Shown: positions 46,127 through 60,036 of the stretch, one piece after another | Numbering within the stretch: the first letter of the stretch is position 1 | Layout of the letters: each line of letters begins with the position of its first letter | NCBI GenBank assembly: GCA_018857735.1 | Contig: JABMCL010003293.1 | Span: forward strand, 340,001 to 404,000 | Reading direction: 5' to 3' | From: Alviniconcha marisindica | Taxonomy: Eukaryota; Mollusca; Gastropoda; Provannidae | Length of the DNA stretch: 64,000 bases | Position numbers and translations under genes: made by a program | The notes under the pieces: generated by a model | Told to the model about the DNA's origin: nothing | What the model saw: only the letters and a program-made list of their open reading frames with translations | The model's database searches: none

Positions 46127-49100
46127 ATGGTGGCCAACGGAAAAGAGCAGCAGAGCCTGTCACGGGCGCACACTTTTTTCCCGTGTGCGTCAGGTGTCAC
46201 CATGCCACAACTTGGTGCTGAGGATGCTGAGATGCGCAGGCACCTGCGCAAGCCTGTAGCCAGTGGCTTGACATTGAAGCCGGTGCCTGTTGACGAGAAG
46301 CCTGTAGACAAACGCTATCTGAAAAAAATCAGCACAGAGATGAAGTTTGGGGAAGATGTGGTCAGGGAAAGGTGCTTCTTCATGATGCCTTATGACAGCA
46401 AGTACCTTCTGGTTAGTATGGATTAAGCAACAAATACAAGGTGTAGATGGATTAAGCAATTTAAACAAAACACAACACCTTCAGACACTTGTCAAGTCTT
46501 TGGACAAATTTTGTGTCTTCTTTAAGTGATTTAAGTAACTTTGCAGGTTTAGCATTTAGTAGGCAATGACCATATTATTCTAAAGGCTTCAGCATTCACC
46601 TGTAACTGTATGCAATCATCACCAAATGAACACTGTTGGTCCGCTTTTAATTTTTCAGGAAGCCCTTGATGCCAGTGATATTATCGGTCCACGCCCACAA
46701 GTCCGTCATCCAGTTGGCCGACACAATCCCAGGGGGACAGACCTGAGGCACATGCCATGTGGAATCAAGCCCACTAGATCCCCTGTGCTGAAACCGCTGA
46801 AGAAGAAAATAGCCAGGAAAGCACTTGCCATGAGCACAGCAGTGCAAGAAGATGCCTCCCCGGTCAGCGAGTCAACGAGCAGCACACAGTCAGACGCAGA
46901 AAAGGCAGGGGCGAAACCTCAAGAAGTGTTCATGACGGAGGTGGCGGAGGAGGCCAAGGGGAAAGCCTTGCCCCAGGACACACTGCAAGACCTTCAGGGC
47001 AAGCTGAAAGCCCTGAGGGAGGCAGCAGTGGCAGAGGCAGCGGAGCGGAAGCGCCCCAAATCAGCCCAAATCAAAGCAGAAAAGCCGAAGAAGGACTGGG
47101 ATGCCTACCTGGTGTCCCAGCTGTCCCAGCTGACAGCCACGTGGATTGTCCACGAGCGCATGACGCCCACCAAGGAGCGGGAGGAACTGCAGAAGACTTT
47201 GGAGAGCTGGTATGGCAAACCAAAGTACACAGACCTGGTGCAGGAAGATGCCAGTGAGTCGGAAGGAGACTTTGATCTGCTGAATAAGGACAAGAAAGTC
47301 AAGCCGAAGAAGAAGTGGAAGAGGGAAGAGGAATCGTGAGTATCACATTTTCCTTCCGTTCTTCACAATTTGGGGTAACTAAGTCTCTTGGTTGTTGGAA
47401 GAAATTAGATAACCTGACCTAGACCTAGTAACACGCCTCCCCAATGATGTTGAATGGCTGCCTTCTCAGATCCAGTAACAATAACAACAACAACAATAAC
47501 AATATACTTTATTCATCCCAGCGGGAAATTAAAGCTGTCGTTCAATCGCACAATGAAGAACATATCTCAGTAATTCTAAGTCATGAAACGCACGCACATA
47601 CACACTCTTAGACATACACCCCCCTCCTCTCAATCTGCATACACTAATAGGAATGATCTAATGCTAATAGTAATACCTAGCAAACCCAAAATTACCTGGA
47701 ATAATGCTTTCTCTGTCAAACCAAAATGTAAAAACTCTCAAATTAAATAAAAATCATTAGGTTCACACATTCCCAACCCTCCCTTAGAAAGTTATCATCC
47801 TCAACAGACGTCTTGATGCATGCACACACTCAGTTAATGACTAGCATAATTTTTATTAAAACTGGCAGAGCTGAAGGTAAAAACAAAGCTTTATAATGGT
47901 TTGCATTTGTTCTTGGAAGTAAAAATCTTCCACTCCTGTTGCTACATCTGCTATCAAAGTAGTGTATCATTGGGTGTGTAGGGTCGTTTAATATTTGCAT
48001 TAGTTTTCTGTACAGTCTCTTTTCATGTAAAGTCTTAAAACTGTCCAGTGGCTTTCCCACAACATGACCTGCTTTTTTTACAATCTTTTCCAACCTCCCT
48101 CTATCTAATTTTGAAATATTCCCACCCCAACAGACAGAACCAAACATAATAATCCTACATATTACAGCATTATAAAAAGTTACTAACATATCTGAATTTA
48201 CTCCAAATGATCTCAGTTTTCTTATGCAATACATTCTCATGTTCACTTTTCTCAGCACAGAGTTGATGTTCTCTTTCCAGTTCAATTTACTATCAAAAAC
48301 CACACCTAAGTACTTATATGTATCTACTCTCTCCACTGCTTCTCATTTAATATGATTCTTCCAAAAGCATCATGTACTTTTTAAAATCTTTTTTTATACA
48401 AGGGCCCAGACAAATGTTTAACATAATATGTTCATGTTCACAAGATGTTCATGTATCCAGAATGCTGAAAAACTGTATGTGTGCTGCACATGTGTTTCAG
48501 TCTTCTAGAGAGGGTCTATGCAGTACCACCCAAGAGAGGTGAAGCTTTAGATCCATATTCAGATGACAACAAGGCCCCATTTTACCGCCAACCTGCTGGC
48601 ATCCGTCGACAGAAAAAGCGATTTGAAAAAGAAGAAGCTGGTAAGATTCTAATCTGAAGCTTTTCATTGTGGTTTGTTTGTTACTTTGCATAACAGAGGA
48701 TACATCTGTTACAGTACATCAACTTGTACACCCCAAAAGATGTATCAGATTTTATTATGGAGAGGATAAATGTTTGAATGACAACATCAAGGTGTACTCT
48801 CTTTTTTTTCTTCTATTTTATATTTTATTTTTTATGATCAGATAAAAATATCAAGGCGTTTTTGCTAGCCTGGCCATATTCTATAGTTGCATTTGAGCCT
48901 GATATTATTTGATTGACATATTTCACAAAATGAACAAGTCTGAGTAATCAAAATATGAAAGGAGGCGGGTACATACTTAAATATTAGCCTGTGGAAAAAA
49001 TGCACTGTACTTTTTTTTTTTTTTTGGTGAATTTTATTAATGCAGTGCTTTATGTGTAAGGATCAAATTTGAATTGTTTAAGATTGTGTTTGTTACAGTT

Positions 49101-50240
49101 TAAGATTGTGTTTGTTAACAGTTGCTGATTTTCATCTTTTTAAACTGAAATCTTTTCCTGTTCATTATTTTGTCAGAGACCCAGCAGGAGGATGTGATAG
49201 AAAGTAATGTTTTTTTGTTGTATTTTTCTCCATCTTTTTGTTCCTTAGTGACAGAAACGTAGAGCATTGTATCTGTCACTTTTTTGCCCTTTCTGTCCTG
49301 GCTTGCGAACTGCTCTCGACATCGATTTTTGTTCTTTTAGTTTTACGCTTTAGTCAGAGCTGTTGTTTCCTTTGCAGCATGTAGTTGCTACCCCTGTTAC
49401 AGCTTTCATTTAGTTAGACTTGATCGTTTTGGTATTGTTCAAATTTGATGGATAGCATTATCACAACACAACTTGTTTATAATCCTCCTGAAACTTCATA
49501 ACAGCATCAACGGCATCATATTAAGAAATGTTGTTGTTGTTGTTGCTGTTTTTTGGGGGAGGGTGGCAGGGTGGAGGGGGGTTGTTACTATGAATAGATT
49601 AATCACAATTTATATGATATTGTTTGAACCAAATACAGCAAATCCCTGACAAAAGAGCAGATTTCAGAGAGCAAAGATCGCCTTTCCTTTAAGACCATTC
49701 TTCTGGAACAGAAACAGGGCCTACTTCTATGTAAAAAACACACACCTCACCAGAGACTTCTTTCAGTGGATATTTAGGACTTTCATGACGGTTCCATTGT
49801 TACTGAACAGTCCACTGTGACTGCTGTTGCCTGCAGGTATCACAATACTGGAAACATTTGAGGGGGAAGGATGTTTTTTTTACCAGATGAGCTCTTGGCA
49901 CCATTGGTCAGCCTAATATTCTTGGACCTTATGGTGCTTATGAAAATGGTCACTTGTTTTTTGTTTTCTTTTTGACATGCTGGTGCATGGTTGAAGGTGC
50001 TGAGTGAATTATGCTCAAGAGGATTGTAAATGACAGTGTGTGTGTGTGTGTGTGTGTGTGCATGCGTGCGTGCATGCATGCATGGATGTGTACATATCCC
50101 CACTTAGATGTGTGCTTATAGTGGTTTTTGGCTGTGTGAATAGTTAGTAGCTTTGTAGTTTGGTGTAGACAAGCCTTACTGTAACTGTAAGGTAACCTAT
50201 CTGTCCATGAATGATACCGTGCTTTCAGCTTGATTTCTAG

Positions 50241-50293
<53 letters not shown>

Positions 50294-50727
50294 AGAAAGA
50301 GAGAGAGAGAGAGAGGTCGTTTGCTACAGCAGTGATGTAAACATAATTTAATAAAGTTACTGGCAACAACAACAACAAAAAAGTCTAACATATCAGGTGT
50401 AGATTTTCAACTTTATGTTAATAACAATGTCACAGAAAATGAGGTAAACTTCAAATAATACTCAATGACTCAAAGTAATTATCGGACTCATGAGTGGAAG
50501 AGAGCTAAAGTCTATGCAATTAAAGCCTTAAAGCTACTCATAAAATGTCACAAATCGAAGAGTACTTTTACAGATATTTGCACCTTCACAGAATGGGGGC
50601 TTTTTGTTTGAATGTAAATTGTTCATTGGTTAGCAAGTGCATGTGTTTTAAGTGATGCTGATAGATTATTCACTGCCAGTTTAAAGGAACATGGTTTCTG
50701 AAAAGAAATTGTGTCCAAGGTGTAAAA

Positions 50728-50790
<63 letters not shown>

Positions 50791-53700
50791 TCAAGTATTT
50801 AAAATTAAGGAGTTTAAAATGTGCTAGTGGTGTTAAGATCAGATAAGAGAGAGAGAGAGAGATCAAAATTAAGGAGTTTAAAATGTGCTAGTAGTGTTAA
50901 GATCAGATTAATTTAGAAAACAGGTTTTCTCATAATGTGCTGTACAACCTGGCATATGTGCTGTGTTCACATTTCCCCAGGCAAAACAGCAAACACACCA
51001 CTGTGGCCAGCTGTGATATGTGATGTGGTTATGTAGATCCAGGCTTTAAAAAAAGAAGAAAACAAAAATACATATCCAGCTTACAAATGGATACATTCAG
51101 TGGAGTGTAATAAGACAACATCTTTAATTTTAGCAGTTTATTTTTCTTCTATTTGAGTTTTGACAAAACATGGAGGCAAATTTCATTAGATTTCAGTCAG
51201 AATGTGCATTACTTTTGTTGTTTCTGCTGGATACTGCTTTGATTGTGTTTCAGTTATAGTTAATAGGATTAAACTGCATTAAAAACAACAACAAACAGCA
51301 CACATCATCATATCAGCAAGCATATAGCTTTATTCTATGTGTCTATGATATGTGCTTGTGTCTGTGGGCTTTTTGCAAATGGAAACAGATGTGTTTTAAA
51401 GGCAAATTTTTGCTTTCCCTTATATTGTCTTCTCCAGGCTCTTAGGGAGATGACTTTTATTTTATGGTCTAAAAAACTGTTTTTAATTAACATTTGCTTT
51501 TCTTGGGGACTACAGAGTCACAATAGCAGTGTAACAATTTATAGGAAGACAGTGCATTTGCAGCTGTGACTGAAACCTTAATGTTAGCTGTGGGGGGGGA
51601 GGGGGGGGGGGAGGATGCTATTTAAGCTATATCTTTGGAAACCAGCATCATGATAGTTTGGGTAAGTTTAATTGTGACCCTTTCTTAGAGTCACAGGAGA
51701 GGGTAAAAAGGCATGACAATTGTGTTTTCCCACAATGAATGTCAGCTGACATTATTTCCCTGCTTTTTCTTGTTTTGATCTTAGTTAAATGTGCTATATT
51801 AGTCAATGTACATGATCATGAGTGCATCAGTATGTCTACGTTTATATATACATGTCTGTACATGTGTGTGCTTGTGCACGCGCATGTGTGTGTATGTGTG
51901 AGTGTGTAAGTGTGTGTGACTGAATGCAGCAATACTCAAATTATCCTAACCTGTGCAAGTGTAGAAATCTAGTGCGACTACCAAGACACCTGTTGTCCTC
52001 TTGTTTTTGGAAATGAACCATTGAGTGTCCATATTCACTCTGAATGAGAGAATCAGTGCACTTGTATTTTTTCTCTTTTTACAGCTGTTGTTTCCACACA
52101 GAATTTGTGTATTTTGATGCTGAATTGTATTTAATGATTTCAATTTGAATGTCAACAAATATTTGCTTGACTTCTTCACCCCCACTACTCCACCTCCACC
52201 CCCATGTTTTAGTTTTAGAATATTAGAATCTGTTGAATATTTGCTTGATAGTGACATTGCTTTTGCAGTGGTAAGTGTTTTATGGCTTGGAAAGATATTA
52301 ACTTTATACCTGGCTGTCATACAGGTGCAATCAATGCAACTGCCCATCGCATCAAGGTGAAGAGCATCAAACCACCCAAGCCCCCTGCACTGCGAGACTT
52401 CATGGCACCAGGGGTAGGGTCCACACTCTATGAGACAAATAACCAATACGAGCAGGAACTTTTGACAGGTATATTTATATTTGTCTGGGGAATTGTAGTT
52501 TTTTTTTCTTTCTCTCTCTCTCTCTCTCTTGGTGCCCTTGTCGGCTTCTCTCACTGTTTGGTAAATTTCCATTCATTTTTAATTTAAAAAAAGAAGAAGT
52601 CATTGTTGGTTTAAGAGTTTTTGTGTGCACTTGAGCAGCAGTCTTTGGCAGCAGGCTTCGAAACAGTCTGCACTATAGCGCTTAGTGTTCATTCTTTGGC
52701 AGCAGGCTTCGAAACAGTCTGCACTATAGCGCTTAGTGTTCATTCTTTGGCAGCAGGCTTTGAAACAGTCTGAGTCTGCACTATAGCGCTTAGTGTTCAT
52801 TCTTTGGCAGCAGGCTTCAAAACAGTATGCACTATAGCGCTTAGTGTTCATTCTTTGGCAGCAGGCTTCGAAACAGTCTGCACTATAGCGCTTAGTGTTC
52901 ATTCTTTGGCAGCAGGCTTCGAAACAGTCTGCGCTAAAGCACTTAGTGTTCACAAATCAAAAGTGAGTCATGGAAAGTATTCTTTTTTCTTATTACAGTC
53001 ATTAGGAATGCTTTGCTGATGAAGTGGAGGAGCATTGTATGCCATGGGCAGGGCATTGCTTATCTCAGTCATTTTTATCACCATAACACATGCCGTGGAA
53101 CAAGCCCCTTCTTCATCACTGTTGTGCTCATGCCACCCATGGAACAGTTTTAAGCCTCTTGTTTCACAAACTCTGCTTTTGTTGTCTTTGAAAGCACAGC
53201 CAAATTGAAACCAGTTGTAAAATGAACTGCCTTTTAATGAAGGGAGGGAACTCTTATCACTTTCTCCACGTTGGGTTAAAATTCTAATTGGCCAAAATTC
53301 CACTGCTTTGTCAACAAACCTGTTTTGCCCAGTGGTAGATGAGCTGAAATTGAAAATGATAACTTCTGCGCTAAAGTGCCCTTTTGGTATTATGTCAGAT
53401 TAAAAATACATTGTTTCCTCGTGCATTGAATGACCTGATGTATGTGTGCGTGCACAGGCAGCCCCATGTTGTTGCTGGTGTAGCATTCCCGGCTGAATAC
53501 TAAGGGGGCCACCCAGTGTATACGCAATTGCACATTGACAAATGCATTCCACAGGGTGATATTCCATAGGATTGTGTGTGTGGCCATTTTTTGTCGCCCA
53601 TTTTTGAGTCTTTTTTTTATTTTTAAGAATGGATGCTGTTATGCAAGGAGCATATCATGGCTGAAAACAGTCCCCACATAACTATGCAGCGCATACCATG

Positions 53701-54375
53701 TTAATGTGGCATTTTTTTTTTTTTTTTGCTGGTGTCAGTGTGTTGTGGCATAGCCCAAGCCAAGCCTGTGCCCCATGCGGAACAGCAGAGAAACCACTGG
53801 TTAGCATCAGGGCACCTCAGAGCTTTGCTGGATCCAGCAGGCAGACACTCACAGATCCAATTTTCTAAACTTTATATGAAACTCATGGGGCATTTTAAAA
53901 CAAAATCCTTTTTTTTTTGTCTTTCTTTTAAAAAGAACTGAGCTATGTGCTTGGTTGAACAAAACATATTTTGAGAAGTCCTCATTGATTTGAACATGTA
54001 TTACAAACTTGTACATCTGCGACAGGTGTGGAGCAGCTACACCCCTGCCAGGGCGATGGCTCAGTACTTGTCATGGCCAGCGACCACAAGTACAAGAAGG
54101 TGTTGCGCAGGGACTACCCAGACATGGCCGAGACGTGGTACCCTGCCACAGAGGAGGAGAAGAAGAAGAAAACCGGCACTACCGTGCCCGTCAAGTGTGA
54201 ACGTGGCGCTAAAAGATGGAGAGCCCTGCCAGAACCGTATGATGTACGTTAACACAGTGTTACAACAGGATGTTAATGGTCAGGTGACATGAATTTCAGG
54301 GTCTGGCAATATACCTTCCTCTTCTCACGGTATTTCCACCCCAGCTAATATCAATACCCAGTTTCTGCTACAGTC

Positions 54376-54428
<53 letters not shown>

Positions 54429-57400
54429 CCATATAATGCCTTATGTAAATTGTTTTGGTAGGACTACCCTCTACGTACGTATAGAATACTGTATTTAGGT
54501 TAATATGTATGATGTGAGCGCTCAGGGCGTTGATGAGTGCATGATAAATGTACATTTTTTTTCTTTTTCTTTTTTTTAATGTTGGGTGGGATGGGGGGGG
54601 GGGGGCAGTCACTTGCACGTAAGATACACATATACACCCTCCCTCCACACACAGCAGCTACCTGAGCTGAACCTGTTCCATGTATCTTTGGGTCTTTGTG
54701 AAACCAATGGTGAAAGGCACTGCTATTGAATGTCAGAGTTTTGGGGGTTTGCCTGTTGCCTACGTACAAGAGATATTGAATGTTGCCTCCAGAAGTGTCC
54801 CGATGGAATACAGCATTGCCTAATCAAGATTCTTTAGCTGTCAGTCTGACAAAATTCTGTGGAAATCCTGTTAGTTCTAGATTATACAGGGTGGGGTTGG
54901 GGGGTGGGGGGCTGTAGTGAGTGTCCCAAACAACCGAACAAGGAGACCAGCTGCTTTTGCACAAGCTGTGGTTACGTGTGTTTCACCTTGCTCAACATTA
55001 GACCCTGTAATTTGCATGTGTTTTGTTCATAGTCTTAGGCTGCAGCAGACATAAGAACGGACAGAATGAAATGCAACTGTAAAAATGCTAAAATCTCTTC
55101 TGCAGTACTCCATGATAACAAATTTGCAGGTTTCAAACCCCCCCAGAATACCCTGATTTCAGACAGTGTGTGAAGAGTGTCATGTCTGTTTTTAACACGT
55201 TTTGTTTCTGTTGACAGGATACGTTTGAGGCGCAGAAAGTAGTTCCACCAGGCTTTGATCCAGAGTTTAACTGCGACAGTGATCCTGCAGCCAAACGACA
55301 GGTTAAGCAGAACAGCACGCTGACGCAGATCTGTGAGTCATTAAACAGGCGTTGAGACACTTGTGGTTGAATGTCTTTGTGCGCTGGTCTCACACACAGC
55401 TGGCATTGGGTTGAAGCCTGGATTGTGGCACAAAAGGAGGACATCCTGTCATGTTTGCCCCATTCAAACTGACATAGTTATTCAGTTACTTTATTGGAAT
55501 GCAGACAAAGTGATTCCACAGGCAATACAGAGGAAGGAAGCTTGTCTCTTGTAGACAATGGTTCGCCCTGGGAATGCCATAATGGCAGGAATCTTGGAGT
55601 ATAGCTATCGTCTAATGTCTATATTGGTTGTTATACGTCCGGTCAGTCTGGACTGTACCATCTACATGCTAGGAGTTTTTGCTATTGAAGTTAGCCGTTT
55701 AGTAGGCACATGCATATGTTTACTATTTACTACTAGACATAACACATCGAAATGACTTTTGATGTATTACCAGATAGATTTGATTTATTACCTGACAGAT
55801 TTGATTTAGGGACAGATATATTCATTTTATTACCTGATAGATTTGATTTATTACCAGATAGATTCATTTTATTACCTGATAGATTTGACTTATTACCTGA
55901 TAGATTCAGTTTATTACCCATCAGCACTCTGGTCATTTTCAGTGCGTGAGTGGCGAGCTAAATGGCATCTCGCTGGACAGTTTGCTGATGCATCCTATGA
56001 TGACATCATTCGAGACATGGCAGACATCCAGCCTCATGTTCGTCTGAAGGCCATTGCAACAGTGGGAAAGGCGGCAGAGTACAGACCGCCATCAGACCCT
56101 GGCATACAGATTGGCTCTCACAGCGCCTCAACCGATCCTCTGGCTGTAAGGCATCGGAGATAGAACTTGTAGTGATATCAGAGATAGAACTTGTAGTGAT
56201 ATCAGAGATAGAACTTGTACTAATATCAGAGATAGAACTTGTAGTGATATCAGAGATAGAACTTGTAGTGATATCTTTCACAGAACTTGTAGTGCTTTGT
56301 TTTCACTGTGTCAGCTTTCAAGTACACACTGACTACATGTGTTTGTTAGTCTTTGGCTGGCATTGCTGTTTGTTTTACTTCAAGTGTGAGTGTGTGTGTA
56401 CACATGTGGTCACCTACATTATGTGTCTGGGGGGTGGGGTGGGGGGGGGGGGCAGGGGCGGGAAAGGGGCAGAGGGGGGAGACAAATAAAAGGTTCCCAC
56501 TAGGAATTTTAGCAACTGACCTTCAGAGGAGACAAATAAAAGGTTCCCACTAGGAATTTTAGCAACTGACTTTCAGACTGACAGCTTTTAAACTTACTGG
56601 TCTTTGTCAGAGTTTATGCTGTTGAACCATGGGTGAAACAGAGTAAAATAAACACATCAAAAACTTGCATCAGCTTATTACAGGCAGTTTTACAAACCAT
56701 CCTGTAGCAGGGCTAACTAGTAGATGTGCAGACTGTGATGCGGCGTTTGCATCTGTAATCATCCACCTTTACTTGGTGCAGCTACAATTGTCGGCCCAAA
56801 ACCCCAGGGAGAAACAGAGGGTAGAGATTTTGATAGGAAACTTTATGAGTCTTTCAGACCAACAGCCTTCTAGTTCATCTCTCCAGGGCACAATTTACCC
56901 GTGGCAAACCAGTAATTACCTGGCTAGCAGAAACCCTGCATACAGTGATAGACGGCTACAGCAAGCAAGTTTAGGCTCTGGAAATAAAGGAAGAAGACAA
57001 ATGCTTACCTAAGGAAATGTAAGGCAGGACAGGACTGTTTCTGTTCAGCCTGTGTGTTGTATTTTTTTACCACTCACACTGGAACTGAACCAGCCCTTTG
57101 ATAACATTTTCCTGGTGTGCTTGGTAACATTTTCCTGGTGTGCGTTCTTTTCTCAGTATGTTCCCATCTACGCAGGTTGCTTTTTGACAGCCCTGTACAT
57201 TACATGATGTACCAATATCGCTTCTTGCCCATACCAGGTTGTTGAACAGGCATTTAGCTGGAGGAATTGGTGTTCTTTGCAGAATACCTTGTGTGCTTGG
57301 TAACATTTTGCTGGTGTGTGTTCTTTTCTCAATATGTTCCCATCTATGCAAGTTGCATTTTGACAGCCCTGCACATAACACATCTTATCAGTATTGCTTC

Positions 57401-59984
57401 TTGCCCAGGCCACATTGTTGACCAGGCATTTAGCTGGAGGAAATGTCTTGCTGTGCTTTGCAGAATATACCTGAGCGTGTCTTTGTGGCCCTCGACTGTC
57501 TCCTGGCAGACTCCCACGACCAAGTGCGGAGGGCAGCGGCCATCACGCTGTATGCACTGGAACACCCAACGGAGAAGGTACGTCGTGCTTGCAGCATTCT
57601 GTTTGTCAGCCTAGCAGTTAGACCTTGTCTGGAAGTTGTTGTTCTGCAATCGCTGGCAGTGGCTGGGTGCTGCAAGCATTGCGTCACATGTCCATTTGTT
57701 TGTGACCCATTGAGAAGAGTATGAAAAAAAGCTTGAAGAGGAAAAAAGACACTGACTGTATTGCAACTGAGCTTTGTCTGGGAGTGCATCATTGTGAAAC
57801 ACTGTGTTCAGGTGATGGTCAGGTGTTTGTTTGTGTGTTGTTGTTGTTGTTTTTATTGGGGGGGGGGGGTGAGGGGGCCGGTGATAGTGTTAGCCACTGA
57901 AATGGTAAAGGATTACTAGCCATGTCTTCTGAGATTTGATTTTTTGGAGATGAGTGGTAACTGGTTGTCAGATGGTGTATTATCATAGATTGCTGTGTCT
58001 TGGAGAATGGGGTTTTCATGCACACCAGACAAGGTAGTGAATGTCCTGATGTGTCTGCTCATCCCATCTCAGGCATTTGATACTGGTGATAGAACTGTAC
58101 ACACTTAACAAAGCTGTGTAATGATGGAGCTGCAGATGTTTTGTACACATCAAAAAGAACAAAGGCCTTGAACCTTTGTTTTTTGTCCAGTCTGTAAATT
58201 ATGATGTAAAAAAACAAAAAAAATAAAAAAACAGTTACCAGCAGCATTTCTCTGGCCAGTTCGTTGCTCCTGGGAAAGGATATTTGTACAGTCAGTAAAA
58301 TTCTGCACCATTACGAATATGAGCAAATGAGCATTGACTGAATCAGGTCAGTTTTGCTAGGTGTTGTGTTGCCATCACCACATCCGCTGACCTTACAGGC
58401 ACAGTTGATTCTGCAAGCAACTCTTGAATCGGAGTCATCGGCAGAACGATGGGCAGCAGCTCAGTGCCTGGCTCACTTTGGCGTGTGCGACTCACAAGTG
58501 GTGGACGAGATCATGAAGCAGATCCTGGCCTCCGAGGACCCCATCAAACACGAGCAGGGCATTGCGCTTTTGGCCAAAATCAGCAACAGCACGGTAAGTG
58601 TGTCTGCACTCCATTTTGGCCAGAAATTAGCAATAGTTTGATCGGTATCACTGTAATCTGTTTGAGATCTTGGCCAGAATTAGCAGCAGCGTGGTCAGTA
58701 TATTGGCAATGTGTTAATTGATGCTGTTTGAGATTTTGGCCAGAAATTAGCAATAGCATGATTGGTATCCTTATAATCTGTTTGAGATTTTGGGCAGAAT
58801 TAGCAGCAGCATGGTCAGTATATTGGCTATCTGTTAATCAACACTTTTTGAGATTTTGGCCAGAATTAGCAGCAGCACAGTCAGTATACCTGCAATCTGT
58901 TAATAGACCCTGTTTGAGTTTTTGACCAAATTGTCAGCTACAGGTAAACCTTTATTTTTTAATATTTTTTATTTATTTTATTTTTTCATTTCAGGGTTTT
59001 TGTTCATAGCATTATTGAATGATGGATTGTTGATTTTTTTTATTGATTTTTTTCTCTCGATTTTTTCCATTTCAGGGTTTTTGTTCATGGCATTGTTGAA
59101 TAATGGATTGTTGGTTTGATTTTTTTCTCTTTTTTTTCATTTCATTTCAGGGTTTTTGTTCATGGCATTGTTGAATGATGGATTGTTGATTGATTGGTTG
59201 ATCAGTGGAGGGAGGATGTGACATATTATAGCTAAGGAGGTTGTTCGGTAAAAGTATACGCTGCAGATCATCTCCAGAGTCTCCAGCTCCATCTCTGCCG
59301 GATCGTTGTTTGGCATCGGGCACACCTGACAGAATTACTCCTTGCTTTCTCTTCACAGACTTTGGTGCATTGCATGGTGGCTGAACAACTCAACAGCAGT
59401 AGCTGGCGCCACCGAATTATCTCCTGCAAGATTCTGCCCACGCTTTACGGAACCATTAACAAGGTCAGACCACTGAAAGTGTTCAACTGAACTTGATGTG
59501 CATTCTCTTGGATTTCTCTGCTGGCACTGAACATGTTTACAGCAAGCAAAAATCAGAACCCAAAACCTCTTGTATCAGTGAAGGTTCTGTATGTGTTAAG
59601 AAGACTGTCTATTTTGATGCACTTGCATTGTGTATTGTACATAGAATAACTGAATGGGGTGGGGGAGGGGGGTGGATGAGGGTTGGGGAGTGGGGGTTGT
59701 ATGGTCAATATAATCAAGAACATATCTGAAAGGAGATGAAGATTGACAGGCCTTGTCAGTTAATGACAATTTGAGTGATAAGGTGATCCTGGAAAAAAGA
59801 AGATTTCTGTCTTTTAGTGGATATCAGTCCTTTCTGGTGGATTTCGGCACCTCTGCAACCCCCTTCCCCCCCCCCTCTCCCCCCCCCCCCCCCCACACAC
59901 ACACTCAGCATGCACCACCACCACACCCACTCACACACGCCGCTGCACCACATGCACGCACGCAGCAGCCACGCACGCAGCACG

Positions 59985-60036
<52 letters not shown>

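Noticed and set aside
52600..52953. 117-codon minus-strand ORF with 17-residue repeats
   Set aside because: Period of 51 bases (17 codons) in a HEATR4 intron explains it; no flanking coding sequence or splice signals.
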